A DNA stretch of 64,000 nucleotides, from positions 1 to 64,000 of the forward strand of contig JACIXZ010000007.1 of NCBI GenBank assembly GCA_014360205.1, in the 5' to 3' direction. The stretch comes from Tissierellales bacterium (GTDB taxonomy: Bacteria; Bacillota; Clostridia; Tissierellales; Tissierellaceae). Positions 1 to 8,771 of the stretch are shown here, one piece after another (position 1 is the first letter of the stretch; each line of letters begins with the position of its first letter). Made by a program: the position numbers and the translations under genes. The notes under the pieces were generated by a model. The model did no database searches, was not told the DNA's origin, and saw only the letters and a list, made by a program, of their open reading frames with translations.

Positions 1-320
1 TTACTTTCTATAGCCGTTCCTATATATAAGCTTATAAAAGATATATCTTCATCGTCTATATTGTTATAAGATAAAATACCATTATTTTTTAATATTCTTC
101 TTAATATCTCGACTATATATGGATATTTGTACTTTACTTTATCTGTTAGGGTATTATATTTTCTAATATCTTTTGTATTATTAAGTAATGTAAAAAGATG
201 GATTTTCAATCCATTTATAAATTCAAAATCATCACTTAAATCTATTTCTAAATATTCTTTAATAATACTATTATTACAATCCAAAGTGGCAAAACTTGAA
301 ACAACAACTTTCACATTTTC
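1..320 (-). pseudogene. PRD-domain regulator fragment (runs off left edge)
   Basis: The minus strand is open from about 320 to the left edge. It reads like a PRD (PTS regulation domain) of a BglG/LevR/MtlR-type regulator: a helix with NGLKIHLFTLLNNTK, then YPYIVEILRRIL, then DDEDISFISLYIGTAIES, which resembles the usual 'E(I/D)xFI(A/S)xHIGxA' region. A stop codon lies at 321-323. The only start in frame is GTG at 314, which has no ribosome site and lies just 15 bases beyond the terminator of the upstream gene. A PRD normally sits in the middle of a much longer protein, so this looks like a 5'-truncated remnant. The 3' end is outside the window, so a short functional protein cannot be excluded. 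Confidence 0.5.
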
Positions 321-328
321 TCAAATAA

Positions 329-380
329 AAAATGCTTCTTAAAAACAATCTAAGATAAAATTGATTTTAAAAAGCATTTT
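329..380 (-). terminator. Rho-independent terminator of the MFS gene
   Basis: On the minus strand AAAATGCTT pairs with AAGCATTTT, and the stem extends inwards through TTAAAA and CAAT blocks with two mismatches. A T-rich stretch follows. It sits directly after the MFS stop codon. Confidence 0.7.
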
Positions 381-385
381 ATATT

Positions 386-1627
386 TTAGTTCTTTTCTCT
401 TACTATTCCCCTAGATATAAACATTATGCTAGCTATAAATCTCAATATAGCTATCACTATAAGAGCTATTGCAATATTTGTCATATCTTTTATAGCTACT
501 CCCATAATTGGGGCAACCGCTGATACTATTGCGGTGATTGTGTTATATACTGCGATGTAAATTGTCCTATTAATAGAAGGTGTTACTTCTAATAGCATAT
601 TAAATAATATAAGATTTGTACCAGCTACAGATATCCCTATTACTATGTTAAATAAAACTAACATAAATATGTTTGTTGAAATAACATAGAAAATTGGTGT
701 AATTGCCATTCCTATTAATGCTATGCCTAGTGCAAAGTTATTGCCCTTTTTATCTGCATATCTTGCCCATCTTGTAAATGAGAGTATTGATGAAAGGCTT
801 CCAGCTATTGATATAGCACTTAACCAAAATTCATTTGCCCCTAAGACTTTAATTGTATAAATATTAAACAGTGGTTGTGCTCCCATCCATCCTATGTAAA
901 AGAAAGCTGATATAAGAGTGAACACTATGAAATTTCTTTCTTTAGGTAAATTTTTTATGGTGATTTTCAGTGAATCTAAATATCTTGTTGTTTTTTTCTT
1001 GCTTCTCATCCCTCTAAACTTTAAGAAACTGATAATTTCACCCAATGAGAATAAAAAAGCAGATACAAAAAATATTTGGTATAGCCTTATAGAATCCTGA
1101 TTTGTTTTTGGAATATGAGTTAGTAGTTGACCTGATATAAAGGTTACTGCTAATGCAAATATAGTGGAGTACTTATTTCTTAGGCCCATAGCATTTCCGC
1201 GATCTTCTATTTTAAATACATCACCTATGCTCGATTGATATCCCATGGTTGCGATTGCTCCAGGGAGATTCATAAGACCTATGAGGATTACAAAAACACT
1301 TGCTTGATTGATTCCCTTTAAAAAGGGTAAAAGTGCTAAAAAGAGATAAAACAATTTATGTATAAACATAGTCACAGCAGTGGTTTTCTTTTTATCACTC
1401 AAGCTCTCGATTAAAATAGCTCCTGGGATGTATGCAAAGATGCTTATAAAAAATGGAAAACTTGTAAGATAGGCGATTTGGTAATCTGTTGCGCCTAGCC
1501 TTTCAGCAAATTTAGCTAAATATGGGTTTACTAAGTTAAACGTTATAGCTGCAAATACTCCATTTATAATATTTACTCTTATATTATACGAAACTAATTT
1601 TTCTTTAAGTGAAACGTTTTCACTCAT
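386..1627 (-). CDS. MFS transporter
   Basis: A 413-residue membrane protein with about twelve hydrophobic segments, typical of the major facilitator superfamily. The loop after the second segment carries ESLSDKKKTTAV, in the place of the family's loop 2-3 G-x-x-x-D-(R/K) signature, and the central loop is basic (KFRGMRSKKKTTR). The start is taken as the ATG at 1627 because GGAGG lies seven bases upstream of it; the frame is open for 11 more codons but they have no ribosome site. It is transcribed alone, between a terminator and a divergent operon. The substrate cannot be told from sequence. Confidence 0.85.
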   Translation of the reverse strand: MSENVSLKEKLVSYNIRVNIINGVFAAITFNLVNPYLAKFAERLGATDYQIAYLTSFPFFISIFAYIPGAILIESLSDKKKTTAVTMFIHKLFYLFLALLPFLKGINQASVFVILIGLMNLPGAIATMGYQSSIGDVFKIEDRGNAMGLRNKYSTIFALAVTFISGQLLTHIPKTNQDSIRLYQIFFVSAFLFSLGEIISFLKFRGMRSKKKTTRYLDSLKITIKNLPKERNFIVFTLISAFFYIGWMGAQPLFNIYTIKVLGANEFWLSAISIAGSLSSILSFTRWARYADKKGNNFALGIALIGMAITPIFYVISTNIFMLVLFNIVIGISVAGTNLILFNMLLEVTPSINRTIYIAVYNTITAIVSAVAPIMGVAIKDMTNIAIALIVIAILRFIASIMFISRGIVREKN

Positions 1628-1778
1628 CTTGTTTCCTCCATTGGATAAGTTTAGAGACACAAATTATTATACATTATATTTATTCTTTTTACTATATATT
1701 ATATAAATAATACCAAAAGTGTTAAAAGAGGTTAAATTATGGTAAAATAGAGATTAGTACATAATGATGAGGTGGATT

Positions 1779-2642
1779 GTGAAAAAAGTTTTATCTTATA
1801 TCATAATATTTAGCTTTATAATCATTGCTTTTTTAGCAATGCAAGAAAGTAATGGCAATTTTTCTTTAGATTTCTTAAACGATTCAGATGATTTAAAGAT
1901 TCATTTTATCGATATTGGGCAAGGGGATAGTTCTATTATCATTACTCCAAATAAAAAAACAATTTTAATAGATACTGGAACAAAAAGCAGTTCAAATATT
2001 TTAATCGAATATCTAAAAAGACAAGGGGTAGATACTATAGATGTTTTGGTATCAACTCACCCTCATTCCGATCATATAGGTGGGGCTGTCGATATAATGG
2101 ATAATTTTAAAGTTAATCAGGTTTTGGATAGTGGATTTGTTCATACAAGCAAAACCTATGAAAATTACCTAGAAAAAATCGATGAAAAAGATATCCCATT
2201 TAGCGTAGTAAAATCAGGTGATACATTTAATTTAGATGGATTAAATGTAAAGATATTAAATCCTCTTGAACCAAAAGAAGATGCCAACAATAGTTCAATA
2301 GTGATGAGGGTAGAATATGGCGATTTTTCTTGCCTATTTACTGGAGATATTGAGGAAAAATCTGAAATAGAGATAATAAATAATAATCATTTCATACAAT
2401 CAGTTGTTTTGAAAGTAGCTCATCATGGGAGCGATACATCTAGCAGTCAAATATTTTTAGAAAAAGTTATGCCAGATGTTTCTATTATAGAAGTAGGAAA
2501 AGATAACCCATATGGGCATCCAAGCAAAAGAGTCTTAGATAGATTAAATATCATAAAAACGGAAGTGTTTAGAACTGATTTAGATGGTACAATTATTATC
2601 AAATCTGATGGAGTTAATTATTCTGTGAGTGCTTCAAAGTAG
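1779..2642 (+). CDS. ComEC/Rec2-like metallo-beta-lactamase-fold hydrolase
   Basis: An N-terminal membrane anchor or signal segment (about residues 5-22) is followed by a metallo-beta-lactamase domain that begins FIDIGQGDSSII and carries the metal motif STHPHSDHIGG near residue 95, the later FTGDIE aspartate and KVAHHGSDTS. This is the soluble form of the ComEC C-terminal domain. Such proteins are presumed extracytoplasmic hydrolases, possibly nucleases; the substrate is unknown. The GTG at 1779 is chosen because GAGGTG ends four bases before it, while the in-frame ATGs at 1764 and 1767 have no ribosome site. It is followed almost at once by DUF3006 and a D-cysteine desulfhydrase-like gene. 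Confidence 0.85.
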   Translation: MKKVLSYIIIFSFIIIAFLAMQESNGNFSLDFLNDSDDLKIHFIDIGQGDSSIIITPNKKTILIDTGTKSSSNILIEYLKRQGVDTIDVLVSTHPHSDHIGGAVDIMDNFKVNQVLDSGFVHTSKTYENYLEKIDEKDIPFSVVKSGDTFNLDGLNVKILNPLEPKEDANNSSIVMRVEYGDFSCLFTGDIEEKSEIEIINNNHFIQSVVLKVAHHGSDTSSSQIFLEKVMPDVSIIEVGKDNPYGHPSKRVLDRLNIIKTEVFRTDLDGTIIIKSDGVNYSVSASK

Positions 2643-2651
2643 GTGATGAAT

Positions 2652-2867
2652 GTGATAAGTATTGGAATTGTTGATAGGATTGAGGGAGAGTTTGTAATTG
2701 TAGAAATCTTTGAAAAAATTTACACATTTCCTAAAGAAATGTTTCCAGAAGATGTTTCTGAAGGTGATGTTATTAGTTTCAATGTGGAAATAAAGAAAAA
2801 TGACACTGAAGATAGAAGAAAAATGATGGAAGAGAAACTAAAAAAACTTATTGATAAAAATAGTTAA
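2652..2867 (+). CDS. DUF3006 family small protein
   Basis: A 71-residue protein with the DUF3006 pattern: a beta-rich opening (IGIVDRIEGEFVIVEIF), PKEMFPEDVSEGDVI in the middle and a charged helical end (DRRKMMEEKLKKL). Members are commonly encoded next to ComEC-like hydrolases, as here, nine bases after the hydrolase stop. The function of the family is unknown. GTG 2652 is preferred because AGGTGA lies five bases upstream; GTG 2643 and ATG 2646 are also in frame but overlap that site. Confidence 0.8.
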   Translation: MISIGIVDRIEGEFVIVEIFEKIYTFPKEMFPEDVSEGDVISFNVEIKKNDTEDRRKMMEEKLKKLIDKNS

Positions 2868-2879
2868 TGGGGGATTATC

Positions 2880-3866
2880 ATGCTTTATGGTATTGAAAAA
2901 CTTGAATTAGCTAATTTGCCAACTCCCATAGAAAGATTGGTAAAGGTTTCAAGATATTTAAATAAAAACATATACATTAAAAGAGATGATTATACTGGAT
3001 TTGAGTTTTCAGGAAATAAGATAAGAAAACTAGAATTTAGTTTAAAAGAGGCACTTGAAAAAGGCGCTAATCACTTAATAACTTGTGGAGCCTTACAATC
3101 TAACCATGCCAGAGCGACAGCTTGTGTTGCTGCTAAACTAGGGCTTAGCTGTACTCTCATACTAAAGGGTAATGAAAGTGATGAAATTGATGGCAATTAT
3201 TTATTAGATAAGTTATTTGGTGCTGAAATCATATTTATATCAGCTGATGAATATGCTTTTAGGCGAAATGAGATAATGAAGAATATTAAAGAAAATCTAG
3301 AAAAACTTGGAATAAAACCATATATAATACCTGAAGGGGCATCTAACGGGATTGGAACTTTAGGCTATGTAAACTGTTTTGAAGAGATTTTAATACAAGA
3401 GAAAAAATTAAATATAGAATTTGATTCGATTGTAGTGCCTGTCGGCTCAGGAGGAACTTATTCAGGATTATATATAGGCAATCAATTACATAGAGCTAAC
3501 AAAAAAATCATTGGATTTAATGTTTCAAGTACTGCAGAACATTTTGTTTGTCGAGTTTCTGAACTTATAGATGAAACAGTTGATATATTACCTGAGAAGA
3601 TAAATATTTGCAAAAAAGATATAAATATTATAGACGGATATGTTGGAAGAGGATATTCAATAAGCAGGGTAGAGGAATTAGAGTTTATTAAAAAAATTGC
3701 TCAAAGTGAAGGGTTTTTATTAGATCCAGTCTATTCAGGAAAGGCTTTCTATGGACTATTTAATGAAAACCTAAAAGGAAGATTTAAAGGTAATAACAAT
3801 ATTTTATTTATTCATACTGGTGGCCAATTTGGATTATTTCCCAAAAAAGATGTATTTGAGCTTTAA
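2880..3866 (+). CDS. D-cysteine desulfhydrase / ACC deaminase family PLP enzyme
   Basis: A 328-residue fold-type II PLP enzyme. The PLP lysine is K47 in SGNKIRKLE, and the substrate-carboxylate loop is GALQSNHARATA (residues 70-81). A glycine-rich phosphate loop, VPVGSGGTYSGL, follows later. The family removes sulfide and ammonia from D-cysteine or opens 1-aminocyclopropane-1-carboxylate; the two activities are hard to separate by sequence, and DcyD-like is the likelier role in an anaerobe. It follows DUF3006 by 12 bases with a GGGGG-type ribosome site. Its last seven codons (KKDVFEL) and stop lie inside a perfect palindrome shared with the facing GntR gene. Confidence 0.85.
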   Translation: MLYGIEKLELANLPTPIERLVKVSRYLNKNIYIKRDDYTGFEFSGNKIRKLEFSLKEALEKGANHLITCGALQSNHARATACVAAKLGLSCTLILKGNESDEIDGNYLLDKLFGAEIIFISADEYAFRRNEIMKNIKENLEKLGIKPYIIPEGASNGIGTLGYVNCFEEILIQEKKLNIEFDSIVVPVGSGGTYSGLYIGNQLHRANKKIIGFNVSSTAEHFVCRVSELIDETVDILPEKINICKKDINIIDGYVGRGYSISRVEELEFIKKIAQSEGFLLDPVYSGKAFYGLFNENLKGRFKGNNNILFIHTGGQFGLFPKKDVFEL

Positions 3867-3892
3867 ATTTAAAGCTCAAATACATCTTTTTT
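3843..3892. terminator. 50-bp perfect palindrome, bidirectional terminator
   Basis: Both arms are 25 bases with no spacer, centred at 3867/3868 (AAATTT). Each strand ends in a run of six or seven T residues, so it can terminate both facing genes. The 3' ends of both coding regions lie within it, and the two stop codons are two bases apart. Confidence 0.85.
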
Positions 3893-4537
3893 TAAGTAAT
3901 CATCAGAGCATTTTTTTAAGTGCGATTCCATTAAAGTGCGTGCAAGACTACAGTCTTTATTTTCAAACGCTTCTAATATCTTTTTATGTTCTGTTACAGA
4001 TATTTCCACTCTTTCATTTACGAAATCAACACTTATAGCACGATAAATAATGTTATTCCAAAAGCTTAGTATCATATTCTTTAAATTGGGCATGTTTGCC
4101 ATTTCTATGATTTTATAATGGAACATTTCATTATATTTTGAATTTGTGTTGAATAGGCTATTTTCATCACATTTTTCATTTTCTTGGATTATAAGATTTA
4201 ACTCATTTATATCATCTAAAGTTGCATTTTTACACGCCATTTCGCATGCTAAAGCTTCTAAACATGCTCTAATTTTCATATCCTCCATTATTGTATTTAA
4301 ATCTGGCATCTTTATGGTGCAACCTACTTGGGGGATAATTTCTATTATTCCTTCCTGTTCTAGCTTTTTTAAAGCATTTGTTATAGGAGTACGTGTCAGT
4401 TTTATACATTCTGAGAGCTTATATGAAGAAATTATTTCTCCAGGCTTAATTTCTCCGTTTAGTATCATATCTTTAATTTTAATGTAAGCTATATCAGTCT
4501 TTCTTAAGTTTTGTAAATATGGATCATATATTTGCAT
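3869..4537 (-). CDS. GntR/FadR-family transcriptional regulator
   Basis: The protein has 222 residues. An N-terminal winged helix-turn-helix (about residues 12-75, with IKDMILNGEIKPGEIISSYKLSECIKLTRTPITNALKKLEQEGII) is followed by an all-helical FCD effector domain containing the metal/ligand-type residues FHYKIIE and TEHKKILEAF. The start is ATG 4537, seven bases after GGAGG. It faces the D-cysteine desulfhydrase-like gene and shares its terminator. No operator was identified, and the ligand is unknown. Confidence 0.85.
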   Translation of the reverse strand: MQIYDPYLQNLRKTDIAYIKIKDMILNGEIKPGEIISSYKLSECIKLTRTPITNALKKLEQEGIIEIIPQVGCTIKMPDLNTIMEDMKIRACLEALACEMACKNATLDDINELNLIIQENEKCDENSLFNTNSKYNEMFHYKIIEMANMPNLKNMILSFWNNIIYRAISVDFVNERVEISVTEHKKILEAFENKDCSLARTLMESHLKKCSDDYLKKDVFEL

Positions 4538-4643
4538 TTTCAAACCTCCAATTATCACCATAATATAACAGTTATTTTATAAATGCAATAGTTTAAAATA
4601 ATTGATAAATATGCTAAAATTTAAACAGAAAGGATGTGCATTT

Positions 4644-5141
4644 ATGGTAAATCCAATAGCAATTATTGAAATGGAAAATGGTAAAAAAATTAAATTAGAA
4701 CTTTATCCAGATGTTGCTCCAATTACTGTCGAAAATTTTATAAAATTAGCAAAGGATAATTTTTATGATGGAGTTATTTTTCACAGAGTGATAAAGGGCT
4801 TTATGATTCAAGGTGGAGATCCCGAAGGTACTGGAATGGGGGGACCGGGGTATAGCATTAAAGGTGAGTTTAGAGATAATGGGTTTGAAAACAATTTAAA
4901 ACATGAAAGAGGAGTCATCTCTATGGCTAGAGCCAGTGATCCAAACTCAGCAGGTTCTCAGTTTTTTATAATGCACCAAGATGCACCTCATTTAGATGGT
5001 TCTTATGCTGCTTTTGGCAGAGTAATTGAAGGAATTGAAGTGGTTGATGAAATAGCTAATGTAAAGACAGATTTCAGAGATAGGCCAGTTGAAAAACAAG
5101 TTATTAAGACTATTATCATAGATGATCAAATGGAGGTTTAA
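4644..5141 (+). CDS. Cyclophilin-type peptidyl-prolyl cis-trans isomerase
   Basis: A cytoplasmic cyclophilin of about 165 residues. Active-site features seen are the FHRVIKGFMIQGGD block (catalytic arginine and the F/M/Q pocket), GVISMARASDPNSAGSQFFI, and the histidine in HLDGSYAAFGRV. It accelerates proline isomerisation during protein folding. ATG 4644 is chosen because AAAGGATG precedes it by about seven bases; the reading frame extends 14 codons upstream without a ribosome site. It is the first gene of a tight run with the PPC protein (one base gap), galU and a HAD phosphatase. Confidence 0.92.
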   Translation: MVNPIAIIEMENGKKIKLELYPDVAPITVENFIKLAKDNFYDGVIFHRVIKGFMIQGGDPEGTGMGGPGYSIKGEFRDNGFENNLKHERGVISMARASDPNSAGSQFFIMHQDAPHLDGSYAAFGRVIEGIEVVDEIANVKTDFRDRPVEKQVIKTIIIDDQMEV

Positions 5142-5142
5142 A

Positions 5143-5568
5143 ATGGATTATAGAGCTTTTGGGAATAAATTCATAGTACGACTTAACAAAGGTGAAGAGA
5201 TAGTACAAAAGATCAAAGATTTAGTAGAAAAAGAAAATATAAAATTAGGATCAATCATTGGAATTGGGGCAGTTGACATTGCTACTATTGGACTATTTGA
5301 TACTAACACAAAAGAGTATCATTCAACTAAACTAGAGGGTGATTTTGAAATAACAAGCCTTGTAGGGAATATATCTACTAAAAATGGCGAAACTTATCTC
5401 CATATGCATATAGCTTTAGGGGATGAAGAATACCATGTTTATGGGGGACACTTAAATGAGGCTTTTGTTAGTGCAACCTGTGAATTAATTATTGAAAAAA
5501 TTGATGGAGTTGTAGAAAGAGAGTTTGATGAAAATTCAGGTTTAAATTTATTGAAATTCGTTGACTAG
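5143..5568 (+). CDS. PPC/DUF296 domain protein
   Basis: A 141-residue protein consisting only of a PPC (DUF296) domain. Family features seen are the start RAFGNKFIVRLNKGEEI, GSIIGIGAVDIATIGLFD, and the histidine-rich metal-type motif LHMHIALGDEEYHVYGGHLNEA. Plant homologues with AT-hooks bind DNA; the stand-alone bacterial proteins form trimers of unknown role and have no AT-hook here. The ATG follows GGAGG by six bases, right at the cyclophilin stop. Confidence 0.85.
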   Translation: MDYRAFGNKFIVRLNKGEEIVQKIKDLVEKENIKLGSIIGIGAVDIATIGLFDTNTKEYHSTKLEGDFEITSLVGNISTKNGETYLHMHIALGDEEYHVYGGHLNEAFVSATCELIIEKIDGVVEREFDENSGLNLLKFVD

Positions 5569-5578
5569 GAGGGGTTAT

Positions 5579-6469
5579 ATGAGAGTAAAAAAGGCTGTTA
5601 TCCCTGCAGCAGGTTTAGGGACTAGATTTCTTCCAGCGACAAAAGCTCAACCCAAAGAGATGCTTCCTTTAGTTGATAAACCTACACTTCAATATATTAT
5701 TGAAGAAGCTGTGGAATCTGGTATAGAAGAGATATTAATAATCACTGGTAGAAATAAAAAAAGCATAGAGGATCATTTCGACAAGTCTATAGAACTTGAA
5801 TTGGAGCTAGAGAAATCAGGAAAATCTGATCTTTTGGAAGAAGTACGCAGAACTTCGGATTTGGCAGACATTTATTATATAAGACAAAAACAACCTCTAG
5901 GTCTTGGTCATGCTATATATTGTGCCAAGACATTTATTGATAACGAGCCATTTGCAGTCCTTTTAGGGGACGATGTTGTATATAATCCTGAGAAACCTTG
6001 TTTAAAGCAGATGATAGAGATATATGATGAGTACAAGACTACCATCTTAGGAGTTCAACCTGTTGATAATGAAGAAGTCAATAAATATGGGATAATAGAT
6101 GGAAAATATATAGAAGATAGGGTATATAAAGTTAAAGATTTGGTAGAAAAACCTCCTATAGGTTCAGCTCCATCGAATATTGCTATTTTAGGAAGGTACA
6201 TTATCAGTCCATCAATATTTGAAGCATTAGAGAATACTAAACCTGGTAAAAATGGGGAAATACAGCTTACAGATGCATTAAAAGAGTTGGCAAAAAAAGA
6301 AGCTATGTATGCATATGAATTTGAAGGCAAGAGATACGATGTGGGCGATAAACTAGGGTTTTTGGAAGCAACTGTTGAGTTTGCATTAAGAAGAGAAGAT
6401 TTAAAAATAGACTTTTTAAAATATTTAATTGAATTAGTAGAAAGAGAGAGAGAAAAGCTTAATGATTAA
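5579..6469 (+). CDS. galU: UTP-glucose-1-phosphate uridylyltransferase
   Basis: It makes UDP-glucose from UTP and glucose-1-phosphate. The protein has 296 residues with the nucleotide-binding signature AAGLGTRFLPATKAQPKEMLP, GRNKKSIEDHFD, LLGDDVV and the sugar-binding LVEKPP. ATG 5579 follows AGGAGGGG. The stop overlaps the next gene. UDP-glucose is needed for galT, which lies with galE and galK at 47.9-51.1 kb, as well as for cell-surface glycans. Confidence 0.95.
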   Translation: MRVKKAVIPAAGLGTRFLPATKAQPKEMLPLVDKPTLQYIIEEAVESGIEEILIITGRNKKSIEDHFDKSIELELELEKSGKSDLLEEVRRTSDLADIYYIRQKQPLGLGHAIYCAKTFIDNEPFAVLLGDDVVYNPEKPCLKQMIEIYDEYKTTILGVQPVDNEEVNKYGIIDGKYIEDRVYKVKDLVEKPPIGSAPSNIAILGRYIISPSIFEALENTKPGKNGEIQLTDALKELAKKEAMYAYEFEGKRYDVGDKLGFLEATVEFALRREDLKIDFLKYLIELVEREREKLND

Positions 6470-7277
6470 ATTAGTAGGATTAGATTTAGATGGGACACTT
6501 TTAAATGATGAGCATAAGATTTCAAATGAAAACAAAGCGATAATTGATAGTTTAAAGGAACTTGGAGTTAAAGTTGTTTTAGCTTCTGGTAGAGAGGTAG
6601 AGTCGATGATTTGGGCTAGCAATGAACTTAAACTTGACACGCCCCTAATTGCATTGAATGGTGCTATAGTAACTGATAATAAAGGAGAGAAAATCATATT
6701 TGATAAACCTTTGAATTTGATAAAAATAAAGGATTTGTTCATCGACTTATATAATAATGGAAGATTTATGCTTATATTTTTTAAAGACGAGGTCATAGCT
6801 ACCGACAATAATGATGATTATTTTAACTTGTTTATAAAATACAGCAATGTCATACCAAAAAGAGTAAACAATGTGGTTAAATATCTAGATGACAACAATC
6901 TGTGGGATTCTGTTTATAAGATAATTTTTTCCGATGAGGAAGAAGTCCTTATTAAATTAAGAGATGATCTAAGTGGGAAAATAGATGATGATTATAATCT
7001 AACTTTTTCAATGCCATTTTATTTAGAGCTTTATGATTCAAATGTTTCCAAAGGAATAGCATTGGAATTTGTAGCAAATATCTATGGAATAAATAATGAA
7101 GAGATAATGGCAATTGGAGATGGAGAAAATGACTTATCGATGATTGAGTTTGCCAAAATAGGAATAGCAATGGAAAATGCTCCTGATTTTATCAAAGAAA
7201 GAGCTAATTATATCACTAGTTCAAATATAGAAAATGGAGTATTCCATGCGATAAAAAAGTTCATATACAACGAATAG
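6462..7277 (+). CDS. Cof-type HAD-IIB family phosphatase
   Basis: A 271-residue HAD hydrolase of the Cof/IIB subfamily. Motif I is LDLDGTLLNDE (nucleophile Asp near residue 7), motif II is the serine in VLASGRE, motif III is the lysine in SKGIAL, and motif IV is GDGENDLSMI. The large C2B cap lies between motifs II and III. These enzymes dephosphorylate sugar phosphates and cofactors such as FMN or PLP; the substrate cannot be assigned. It overlaps the galU end by eight bases, so the two are probably translationally coupled. Confidence 0.88.
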   Translation: MIKLVGLDLDGTLLNDEHKISNENKAIIDSLKELGVKVVLASGREVESMIWASNELKLDTPLIALNGAIVTDNKGEKIIFDKPLNLIKIKDLFIDLYNNGRFMLIFFKDEVIATDNNDDYFNLFIKYSNVIPKRVNNVVKYLDDNNLWDSVYKIIFSDEEEVLIKLRDDLSGKIDDDYNLTFSMPFYLELYDSNVSKGIALEFVANIYGINNEEIMAIGDGENDLSMIEFAKIGIAMENAPDFIKERANYITSSNIENGVFHAIKKFIYNE

Positions 7278-7296
7278 CCCGATATTTCGGGCTATT
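7273..7296. terminator. Bidirectional terminator
   Basis: AATAGCCCGA and TCGGGCTATT form a perfect stem with the loop TATT, followed by TTT. It holds the stop codon of the HAD gene and reaches the last codons of the facing VTE6-like gene. Confidence 0.85.
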
Positions 7297-8098
7297 TTAA
7301 TACAACAAATACTAGCATTGAAGCGATTAAATTGCTTAGGAAATTCACCATATTGTTGTCAATTATGCCAATTCCTCTTACTTTTCTAGCATTTTTATTT
7401 GAGTTTATTTTCTTTTCTGTTAAACTTTGAGTTTCTTCGTCAAAATACTGTGCTTGCAAAGTAGCACCTAATATGCTGTCAATAATCGAGCCTAAAAAAC
7501 CTAAAATTAAGCTTATAAACATAAAATAAATGCTTTGGTTTAGATCTTTATAGAGTACAAAGCTAAATATAAATGCTAGTATTGATATTAACCCAGCTCC
7601 TAAAAATGAAGCAAACAAACCTACGGGTGATACACCTCCTGACAAACCTTTAGGAACAGGCTTTAATGTTATTATTTTTATAGGATTTTTTTTACTCAAA
7701 ATCCCTATTTCAGATGCCCATGTATCTGAAGTAGATATAGCAAAAGATACACAAAATGCTAAGAAAAATACTGGAGAATTGTATATATATTCTAATATAA
7801 CAAATATAAAACCCATAGCACCGTTTGCCAATACTTGAGTAAAATCTCTTTTTCCTGACTTTTGGTTGATTATTTCATATTTTGATTTAACATTTTCTTT
7901 ATATTTAGTAAGGAGGCTTGATGATATAAAGAAAGTGATTAAAATCAAAAAATGATATATGCTTCCAAAGGAATATATGACTGTGCCAAGTATAATCGCT
8001 GATATTGCTCCACTAATTGAAAGTGAGTTTTTCTTAAATGCTGGATATACAATAATCAATGAAAGTATAATTCCAATTAATATATCTAATATTTTCAA
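7292..8098 (-). CDS. DUF92 family membrane protein, VTE6-like (prenyl-phosphate kinase homologue)
   Basis: A 268-residue protein with about seven membrane segments and the DUF92 core: residues 84-96 RDFTQVLANGAMG, 122-139 STSDTWASEIGILSKKNP, then PVPKGLSGGVSPVGL. The plant and cyanobacterial member VTE6 phosphorylates phytyl phosphate to phytyl diphosphate. Here it follows a VTE5-like gene by 10 bases and a crtM-type synthase, so a role in turning a prenyl phosphate (farnesyl or geranylgeranyl) into the diphosphate used by the synthase is likely. That is inference from context; DUF92 proteins are often left unannotated. Confidence 0.8.
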   Translation of the reverse strand: MKILDILIGIILSLIIVYPAFKKNSLSISGAISAIILGTVIYSFGSIYHFLILITFFISSSLLTKYKENVKSKYEIINQKSGKRDFTQVLANGAMGFIFVILEYIYNSPVFFLAFCVSFAISTSDTWASEIGILSKKNPIKIITLKPVPKGLSGGVSPVGLFASFLGAGLISILAFIFSFVLYKDLNQSIYFMFISLILGFLGSIIDSILGATLQAQYFDEETQSLTEKKINSNKNARKVRGIGIIDNNMVNFLSNLIASMLVFVVLK

Positions 8099-8108
8099 GC
8101 CATCACCC

Positions 8109-8771
8109 CTATAAATATGCTAAGATATAGTAAATCAAACTCGAACCAAGGGGAACTGATAAATTGTCAAATCCCTTTGGTGTGAATAACTCTAATAATG
8201 TCGCAAAAACTGCCAAAACAAAAGAATAAATGATAATATTTGTCGGATTATAGATGCTTAAAATTATTAGGTTTACAATAAATGTTACAACAAACATAGT
8301 TAAACTGCCAATTAAGCTCTTTGTGCTGCCAAATATTTTATATTTCTTTCTACCATATCTTTTTCCTATAACAGCCGCCAATCCATCGCCATAGCCCATA
8401 GTGAGTATTCCTAATGCTCCAATATACGCATAATTGATATCTTTAAATGTTAGGATAGATAGTATGAATAATGATATAGCATAATATACTGTGCCTAAAT
8501 CTTCTTTGTCACCACCTCTTTCCATAGCTGTGAATAGATTCTTTCTATAAGATAAATAATTTAAAACTATAAATAAAGCAGGGACTATACTCGCATAAAT
8601 ATTGTTATCAAAAAATATCATTGCTAATATCCACCAGTTTGACACTCCAATATGAATGAATTTTCTGCTTCCTTCATCTTTTAAAATATTTTTCCTTGTC
8701 AATAGTGTAGATATTCCAATAATTAAAAATACAAACAATATAGAAATAATTATACCTAACAGATTGTTCAT
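8109..8771 (-). CDS. VTE5/DGK1/SEC59-type polyprenol kinase homologue
   Basis: A 220-residue integral membrane protein with about seven hydrophobic segments. It has the signature of CTP-dependent lipid-alcohol kinases (phytol kinase VTE5, dolichol kinase, diacylglycerol kinase Dgk1): RKFIHIGVSNWW near residue 36, GYGDGLAAVIGKRYG at 126-140 and STKSLIGSLTMF at 149-160. The expected reaction is phosphorylation of a prenol. The start codon overlaps the crtM stop (ATGA), so translation is coupled to the synthase. It is usually annotated as a phosphatidate cytidylyltransferase-like protein, but the neighbours argue for prenol kinase. Confidence 0.8.
   Translation of the reverse strand: MNNLLGIIISILFVFLIIGISTLLTRKNILKDEGSRKFIHIGVSNWWILAMIFFDNNIYASIVPALFIVLNYLSYRKNLFTAMERGGDKEDLGTVYYAISLFILSILTFKDINYAYIGALGILTMGYGDGLAAVIGKRYGRKKYKIFGSTKSLIGSLTMFVVTFIVNLIILSIYNPTNIIIYSFVLAVFATLLELFTPKGFDNLSVPLGSSLIYYILAYL

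Noticed and set aside
127-342. Plus-strand open frame at the left edge
   Set aside because: It is antisense to the recognisable PRD domain and has no ribosome site or family resemblance.
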